NCBI GenBank assembly: GCA_900556255.1
Contig: USNZ01000025.1
Location: 1 to 9,796 of the forward strand
DNA: 9,796 bases
Direction: 5' to 3'
From: an uncultured Oscillospiraceae bacterium
Lineage (GTDB): Bacteria; Bacillota; Clostridia; Oscillospirales; Ruminococcaceae
A model generated the notes under the pieces. It did not search any database. It was not told where the DNA came from and worked only from the letters and a program-made list of their open reading frames with translations. The translations under genes and the position numbers were made by a program. Below, one piece after another: positions 5,763-9,796 of this stretch. The stretch's first letter is position 1. Each line of letters opens with the position of its first letter.

Positions 5763-6503
5763 ATGGAACAAAATGTTCTGATTACCGGCGGCAGCCGAGG
5801 CATCGGCGCGGCAGCTGTGCTGGCGTTTGCAAAAGCAGGATACAATGTGGCGTTCACCTGGCACAGCAGTGAGGCTGCTGCCCATGCCGTGGTGCAGGCG
5901 GCAAGCTGTGCCGCACCGAGCCGCCGTGTGGTTGCCATACAAGCCGATGCCGGCGATGCCGCGCAGGTCAGGGCCGCTGTAAGTAAGGCAGAATATGAAC
6001 TGGGTAGCCTGCAGGTGCTTGTCTGCAATGCGGGCATCGCGCAGCAAAAGCTGTTTACCGACACTACCGATGAGGACTGGCGGCGATTGATGGCTGTTGA
6101 TCTGGACGGTGCGTTTTATGCCAGCCGTGCGGTTTTGCCCGGCATGATACACCGGAAATACGGCCGCATTTTGCTGGTTAGCAGCATGTGGGGGCAGACC
6201 GGCGGCAGCTGTGAGGTGGCGTACAGCGCCGCCAAGGCAGGGCTGATCGGCCTTGGCAAGGCCCTGGCCAAGGAGGAAGGCCCCAGCGGAATTACCGTAA
6301 ACGTGATTGCGCCCGGTGTCATCGATACCGATATGATGGCAGGCTTTACCGCAGAGGATCGCGCCGCCCTGGCAGAGGAAACCCCCGTCTGCCGCCTGGG
6401 TACCGCGCAGGAAATTGCCCGCACGATGGTGTTTTTGGCCGACGAGCAAAGCGGCTATATCACCGGGCAGGTCATTGGCCAGAACGGTGGCCTGGTAATT
6501 TGA
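5763..6503 (+). CDS. FabG-like short-chain dehydrogenase/reductase
   Basis: The 246-residue protein is a classical SDR. The cofactor motif TGGSRGIG is at 8-15, NAG at 89-91, the catalytic Ser at 141, and YxxxK at Y154/K158. The sequence IAPGVIDTDM (182-191) is the usual cofactor/substrate loop. The overall pattern is closest to 3-oxoacyl-ACP reductase (FabG), an NADPH-dependent step of fatty acid synthesis. However, no other fatty-acid gene is nearby and many SDRs of other specificity look alike, so I leave the symbol blank. One oddity is that the position of the structural Asn of the N-S-Y-K tetrad reads VDLDG, giving Asp113. The start at 5763 has only a weak purine-rich ribosome site inside the end of tadA, consistent with coupling. 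Confidence 0.85.
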   Translation: MEQNVLITGGSRGIGAAAVLAFAKAGYNVAFTWHSSEAAAHAVVQAASCAAPSRRVVAIQADAGDAAQVRAAVSKAEYELGSLQVLVCNAGIAQQKLFTDTTDEDWRRLMAVDLDGAFYASRAVLPGMIHRKYGRILLVSSMWGQTGGSCEVAYSAAKAGLIGLGKALAKEEGPSGITVNVIAPGVIDTDMMAGFTAEDRAALAEETPVCRLGTAQEIARTMVFLADEQSGYITGQVIGQNGGLVI

Positions 6504-6528
6504 AATGCAGTTGTAAGGAGAGATTCCT

Positions 6529-7458
6529 ATGCCGTTGATTATCCCCCGCGAGCTGCCCGCGTATGATGAGCTTTCGCACGAAAATGTATTTGTTATGCAT
6601 CGGGAACGCGCCCGCAGCCAGCATATCCGCCCGCTGCGCATTCTGATTTTGAATTTGATGCCTACCAAAATCGTCACAGAGACCCAGCTGGCGCGCCTGC
6701 TGGCCAACAGCCCGCTGCAGGTGCAGGTGACGTTTTTGCAGACGGCTACCCACAACACCACCCACACCGCGCCCGAGCACATGAAGGCGTTTTACAAGAC
6801 CTTTGACGAAATCAAAAACGAGCGCTTTGACGGCATGATCATCACGGGTGCCCCGCTGGAGGACATGGCGTATGAACAGGTGGACTATTGGAACGAGCTG
6901 TGCACCATTATGGATTACACAAAAGAAAACGTCTACTCGACCATTCACCTGTGCTGGGGGGCGCTGGCGGGGCTGTACTACCATTTCGGTATCCCCAAAG
7001 TGCATCTGGAGCAAAAGATGTTCGGTGTGTTTGAACACCGTGTGACCCGCCCCTCAAACCCCTTGGTGCGCGGCTTTGACGAACATTTTTACGCCCCCCA
7101 CAGCCGTTGGGCAGGGCTGGACCGCCAAGCTATCGACGCCTGCGATGATTTGCGCATTTTAGCGGAAAGCGATGTCGCGGGGCCGATGCTGCTCTCGACC
7201 GATTCGGGACGGCAGATTTTTGTCATCGGCCACCCCGAATACGATAAGTATACGCTGGACAAGGAATACAAGCGGGATATCGGCGCGGGCAAGCCCATCC
7301 ATGTCCCCTGCAACTACTACCCCGACGACGACCCCGCGCGGGATCCTTTGTTCCGCTGGCGCGCCCACGGGTATCTTTTGTACACCAACTGGCTGAACTA
7401 CTACGTCTACCAGGACACCCCCTACGACCTGACACATCTGGAAGCATTGGAGAAATAA
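6529..7458 (+). CDS. metA: Homoserine O-acetyltransferase (MetA family)
   Basis: The 309-residue protein aligns end to end with MetA, the enzyme that acylates homoserine in the first committed step of methionine synthesis. Catalytic Cys142 (HLCWGA), His235 and Glu237 (IGHPEYD) fall at the same numbers as in E. coli MetA. Residue 111 (TGAPLEDM) is Glu. In this family Glu at 111 goes with acetyl-CoA use and Gly with succinyl-CoA, so despite the MetA name the predicted product is O-acetylhomoserine. AAGGAG is 9 nt before the ATG. It lies 25 bp after the SDR gene and 2 bp before the glycosyltransferase gene. I see no SAM riboswitch or T-box in front of it; the gap is too short, so it shares the operon promoter. 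Confidence 0.96.
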   Translation: MPLIIPRELPAYDELSHENVFVMHRERARSQHIRPLRILILNLMPTKIVTETQLARLLANSPLQVQVTFLQTATHNTTHTAPEHMKAFYKTFDEIKNERFDGMIITGAPLEDMAYEQVDYWNELCTIMDYTKENVYSTIHLCWGALAGLYYHFGIPKVHLEQKMFGVFEHRVTRPSNPLVRGFDEHFYAPHSRWAGLDRQAIDACDDLRILAESDVAGPMLLSTDSGRQIFVIGHPEYDKYTLDKEYKRDIGAGKPIHVPCNYYPDDDPARDPLFRWRAHGYLLYTNWLNYYVYQDTPYDLTHLEALEK

Positions 7459-7460
7459 TT

Positions 7461-8249
7461 ATGGCAAAAATCAGTGCCTGCATCGTAGCGTACTGCGATT
7501 ACGAGGAAGTCTGCGCCGCCGTGCGCAGCATCCTGCACTATACCCAAACCGCCGATTTTGTTTTGTATGTCGTGGATAACGCCAGCCCCGACGGCTGCGG
7601 CAAGCAGCTGGCAGAAACGGATTTTGGCGATGCGCGGGTACAGGTGCTTTGCCTGCCCGAAAACCTGGGCTTTGGCAAGGGACATAACTTTGTGCTGGAC
7701 AAACTGCACAGCGACGTGCATTTTATCCTGAATCCCGATATTTTGCTGACGCAGGACACCCTGCCCGCCATGGCGGACTGGCTGCTGGACACGCCGGGGG
7801 CGGCCATGGCAACGCCGCAGCTGCGCTACCCGGACGGAAAACTGCAGCACCTGCCCCGCCGCAAACCCACGCCGTGGCTGCTGCTGGCACGCCAGCTGGC
7901 ACCGAAATTCGGCGGTGTTTTCCGCAAGGCGGACGACCACTACACCATGCAGGACGAGGACTTGACCCGACCGAGGAAAATCGAATTCTGTACGGGCAGC
8001 TTTATGGCGGTGCGCACCGATGTGTACAAAAAAATCGGCGGCTTTGACCCCGAATATTTTATGTATGTGGAGGATGCCGACCTGACCCAAAAGGTTCTGC
8101 GGGAAGGCACGGTTTGGCTGGCCCCGCAGTTTAGCGCTATCCATGCCTGGCACCGCGCCCCCATGCGCGACGCGGGAAAGTTCAAAATGCAGCTTGTCAG
8201 CATGGGGCGGTATTTCAAAAAGTGGGGCTGCGGCAAGGGCAAGGTTTGA
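7461..8249 (+). CDS. GT2-family glycosyltransferase (rhamnosyltransferase-like)
   Basis: The 262-residue cytosolic GT-A protein begins with the nucleotide-sugar-binding core SACIVAYCDYEE and VVDNASPDG (D39, N40). It then has NLGFGKGHN (68-76), the metal-site motif NPD (91-93), CTGSFMAVR (177-185), the acceptor/base motif YVEDADL (E204, D205) and HAWH (228-231). This order is typical of GT2 enzymes of the rhamnosyltransferase type that build cell-wall polysaccharide or O-antigen-like chains. There is no transmembrane helix. Sugar and acceptor cannot be told from sequence, and no other glycan gene lies in view. It starts 2 bp after the metA stop with GGAG 8 nt upstream, and is the last gene before the terminator at 8279. 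Confidence 0.88.
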   Translation: MAKISACIVAYCDYEEVCAAVRSILHYTQTADFVLYVVDNASPDGCGKQLAETDFGDARVQVLCLPENLGFGKGHNFVLDKLHSDVHFILNPDILLTQDTLPAMADWLLDTPGAAMATPQLRYPDGKLQHLPRRKPTPWLLLARQLAPKFGGVFRKADDHYTMQDEDLTRPRKIEFCTGSFMAVRTDVYKKIGGFDPEYFMYVEDADLTQKVLREGTVWLAPQFSAIHAWHRAPMRDAGKFKMQLVSMGRYFKKWGCGKGKV

Positions 8250-8278
8250 TGCTAACCCTGCAAAACAAATGAAAATTG

Positions 8279-8315
8279 TGCAGCCACCCGTTTTTGCGGG
8301 TGGCTGCAGTTTTTT
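8279..8315 (+). terminator. Intrinsic terminator ending the plus-strand operon
   Basis: TGCAGCCACCCG (8279-8290) pairs perfectly with CGGGTGGCTGCA (8297-8308) around TTTTTG, and six T follow at 8310-8315. It lies 29 bp after the glycosyltransferase stop and isolates the operon from the sigma factor gene. Confidence 0.93.
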
Positions 8316-8395
8316 GTGCGGCTTTTGTGACTTTTCCTGCAATTTGACCGTTTAGTGGGTACAAGGCCTTGAATCAGAAAGGAAAACACAACGCT

Positions 8396-8935
8396 ATGGA
8401 GGATAACAAAATCATAGATGCCCTGCTGGCCGAGCCCGAAACGGGGCTGCAGTTGTTGCTGACACAGTACGGCGGGTTGATCCATACCGTCATTTGCCGT
8501 ATTCTGCCCAGCAACCCGCAGGATGCCGAGGAGTGCGCCGCCGACGTTCTGGTGGCAGCATGGAAACATGCCGCTGAATTTAAGCAGCAAAACCGTCCGC
8601 TGCGCGCCTGGCTGTGTGTGACAGCGCGCAATGCGGCCATCGACCGCTGGCGCGCGCTGCGGCCCCGACAACAGGAATGTGAGCTGAACGACGAACTGGC
8701 GCAGGATTGGATGACCGAGCGCCGTTCCACCGAGGCGGAGGAACTGATTGCCCAGCTGCTGACCGAACTGCCGGAGCCGGACAGAGAGATATTTTTCCGA
8801 CGCTATTATTACAGGGAGTCCTGCCGCGAAATCGGCCGCAGGCTGAACATGCAGGAACATACCGTCAATGTACGACTTTCCCGCGGGCGCGAAAAGCTGC
8901 GCAAACAGTTTTCCGCGCTGCGCAATACCTATTAA
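8396..8935 (+). CDS. ECF-type RNA polymerase sigma factor (sigma-70 family)
   Basis: The 179-residue protein has a sigma region 2 at about 20-90 (NPQDAEECAADVLVAAWKHAAEF, then RAWLCVTARNAAIDRWRA) and region 4 at about 115-172 (LTELPEPDREIFFRRYYYRESCREIG, with the helix-turn-helix through TVNVRLSRGREKLRK). Regions 1 and 3 are absent, as in extracytoplasmic-function sigma factors, and the length is normal. It directs RNA polymerase to a private set of promoters, often including its own. ATG at 8396 is preceded by AAAGGA at a somewhat long spacing of 12 nt; a TTG at 8369 is an in-frame alternative without a good ribosome site. The next gene, 16 bp on, encodes a membrane protein that is probably its anti-sigma factor. 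Confidence 0.92.
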   Translation: MEDNKIIDALLAEPETGLQLLLTQYGGLIHTVICRILPSNPQDAEECAADVLVAAWKHAAEFKQQNRPLRAWLCVTARNAAIDRWRALRPRQQECELNDELAQDWMTERRSTEAEELIAQLLTELPEPDREIFFRRYYYRESCREIGRRLNMQEHTVNVRLSRGREKLRKQFSALRNTY

Positions 8936-8951
8936 GAGGGGGCTGCAACCT

Positions 8952-9796
8952 ATGCGTAACTATACACAAACCGCTGATTCCCTGCTGGAACAGTATCCCA
9001 CAAAGACCGAACCGCTGAGCAAGCAGGAAGAAAAGCGCATCTATGACCTGGCGCTGAAAAAAATAGAGAAGGCGGGCAGCTATGCGCCGCCTAAGCTGAA
9101 AAAGCACCGCCGTGTACCCGTGTGCGTGGCCGCTGCCGTGGCGGCTACCTGTGTGCTCTCGGTGGGTATTGCCGCAGCACCGTATATCAAGGAGCTGACC
9201 GGCGGGAAAATCGGCTTTTTCACCGATGCTAAATCGCAGGCGCAGGTGCAGAATGTGCTGGACGCCCCGCGCGGCGAGTACGGTGGGCAGCAGTCCGACA
9301 CCGAAGCCCACAACACCGAAATCGGCCAGACGCAGACGCTGGACGGTGTCAACTACACGCTGGACACTGTGTCCATGGACGCCGCCACGCTGGATTGCTT
9401 CTTTACCGTAAGCGGTGAGAATGTGGTGGCAAAATTTCTGGACGCCGACAGCATCTACCCCGAATGGGAACAGCTCAGCAGCAATACGCCGTGGATGGCA
9501 GCGCAAATCAACGGCGGCGATGAAATTTACACGATGCAAAGCGATTTCTATCGCCAGGGCGATGATACCTTCCGGCTGTGGCTGCACTACCAGCTGCCGG
9601 AGGAGCCGCAGGGCGATACCGTTATGCTGCGCCTGCTCGATTCCCACGCTGCTGCGGGCGAACCGGGGCTTAGCTACACAACGGAGCTGAACGGCGAGCA
9701 GGTGCGTGCCGGGGCGCGCCGCGTTGCGCCGACGGTGCTGGATTTCGGCATTGCCGATGCCCTGCTGGGCGATAATCCCATCACGCTGGACAGCCT
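8952..9796 (+). CDS. Single-pass membrane protein, probable anti-sigma factor (DUF4179-like), 3' truncated by window
   Basis: An open frame from ATG at 8952 runs to the window end, giving 281 residues with no stop. The N-terminal 54 residues are charged and would be cytosolic (SKQEEKRIYDLALKKIEKAG). A single hydrophobic helix spans about 55-77 (VPVCVAAAVAATCVLSVGI), preceded by the basic KLKKHRR, and the rest is a hydrophilic extracytoplasmic domain. This arrangement directly behind an ECF sigma gene, with GAGGGGG upstream of the start, is that of clostridial membrane anti-sigma factors; the region after the helix resembles DUF4179 proteins. Family membership is from pattern memory and is tentative. 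I see no zinc-binding HxxxCxxC motif, so it is not a ZAS-type anti-sigma factor. Confidence 0.75.
   Translation, partial: MRNYTQTADSLLEQYPTKTEPLSKQEEKRIYDLALKKIEKAGSYAPPKLKKHRRVPVCVAAAVAATCVLSVGIAAAPYIKELTGGKIGFFTDAKSQAQVQNVLDAPRGEYGGQQSDTEAHNTEIGQTQTLDGVNYTLDTVSMDAATLDCFFTVSGENVVAKFLDADSIYPEWEQLSSNTPWMAAQINGGDEIYTMQSDFYRQGDDTFRLWLHYQLPEEPQGDTVMLRLLDSHAAAGEPGLSYTTELNGEQVRAGARRVAPTVLDFGIADALLGDNPITLDS

Noticed and set aside
6504..6528. Possible SAM or T-box regulatory RNA before metA
   Set aside because: The gap is only 25 bp and contains just the ribosome binding site, so there is no room for such an element.
5658..6782. 374-codon minus-strand frame opposite tadA, SDR and metA
   Set aside because: It crosses three genes with recognised active sites and has no ribosome site or domain of its own.

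Overview
The window reads as a GC-rich chromosomal segment of a low-copy-repeat Firmicute. Strong AGGAG-type ribosome binding sites, U-tailed intrinsic terminators, a four-cysteine TSCPD protein, a clostridial-type MetA and an ECF sigma / membrane anti-sigma pair all point to the Clostridia. A gut Oscillospiraceae/Ruminococcaceae-like bacterium (Faecalibacterium/Gemmiger/Subdoligranulum type) is my inference, not something the sequence proves. I see no IS element, phage gene, tRNA, rRNA or CRISPR array. All complete genes have intact motifs.

Layout. (1) Bases 2-169 are the 3' end of an unrecognised plus-strand gene. It converges on a minus-strand operon across a bidirectional terminator at 174-228. 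(2) The minus-strand operon runs from a promoter at 3216-3244 through a PHP-domain phosphoesterase (3171-2323), a small TSCPD/4-Cys protein (2289-2035) and a free-standing FkbH-type HAD-IIIC phosphatase/acyltransferase (2018-240). Both ends of the PHP gene carry short tandem duplications of about 20 bp. (3) A LysR-family regulator (4135-3251) lies just upstream on the same strand. (4) The 248-bp gap between the regulator and the next plus-strand gene is dense in signals. It holds overlapping divergent promoters, a perfect LysR-type palindrome (T-N11-A) centred 65 bp upstream of the predicted plus-strand start, a strong hairpin, an 18-nt pyrimidine run and an intrinsic terminator with no protein gene before it. 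Together these look like a divergently transcribed, LysR-controlled small RNA of about 95 nt, in the manner of gcvA/gcvB or oxyR/oxyS. (5) A tightly spaced plus-strand operon follows: CPBP intramembrane protease, tadA, an FabG-like SDR reductase, metA and a GT2 glycosyltransferase (4384-8249), closed by a terminator at 8279-8315. (6) An ECF sigma factor (8396-8935) is followed by a single-pass membrane protein, probably its anti-sigma factor, which runs off the window end.

Functionally, the plus-strand operon mixes tRNA modification (TadA, A34 to inosine), methionine synthesis (MetA, predicted acetyl-CoA-specific from Glu111), an oxidoreductase, a membrane protease and a surface-glycan transferase. 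It reads as a housekeeping transcription unit rather than one pathway. The most interesting items are the LysR/candidate sRNA locus and the orphan FkbH protein, which has no acyl carrier protein or polyketide gene beside it.
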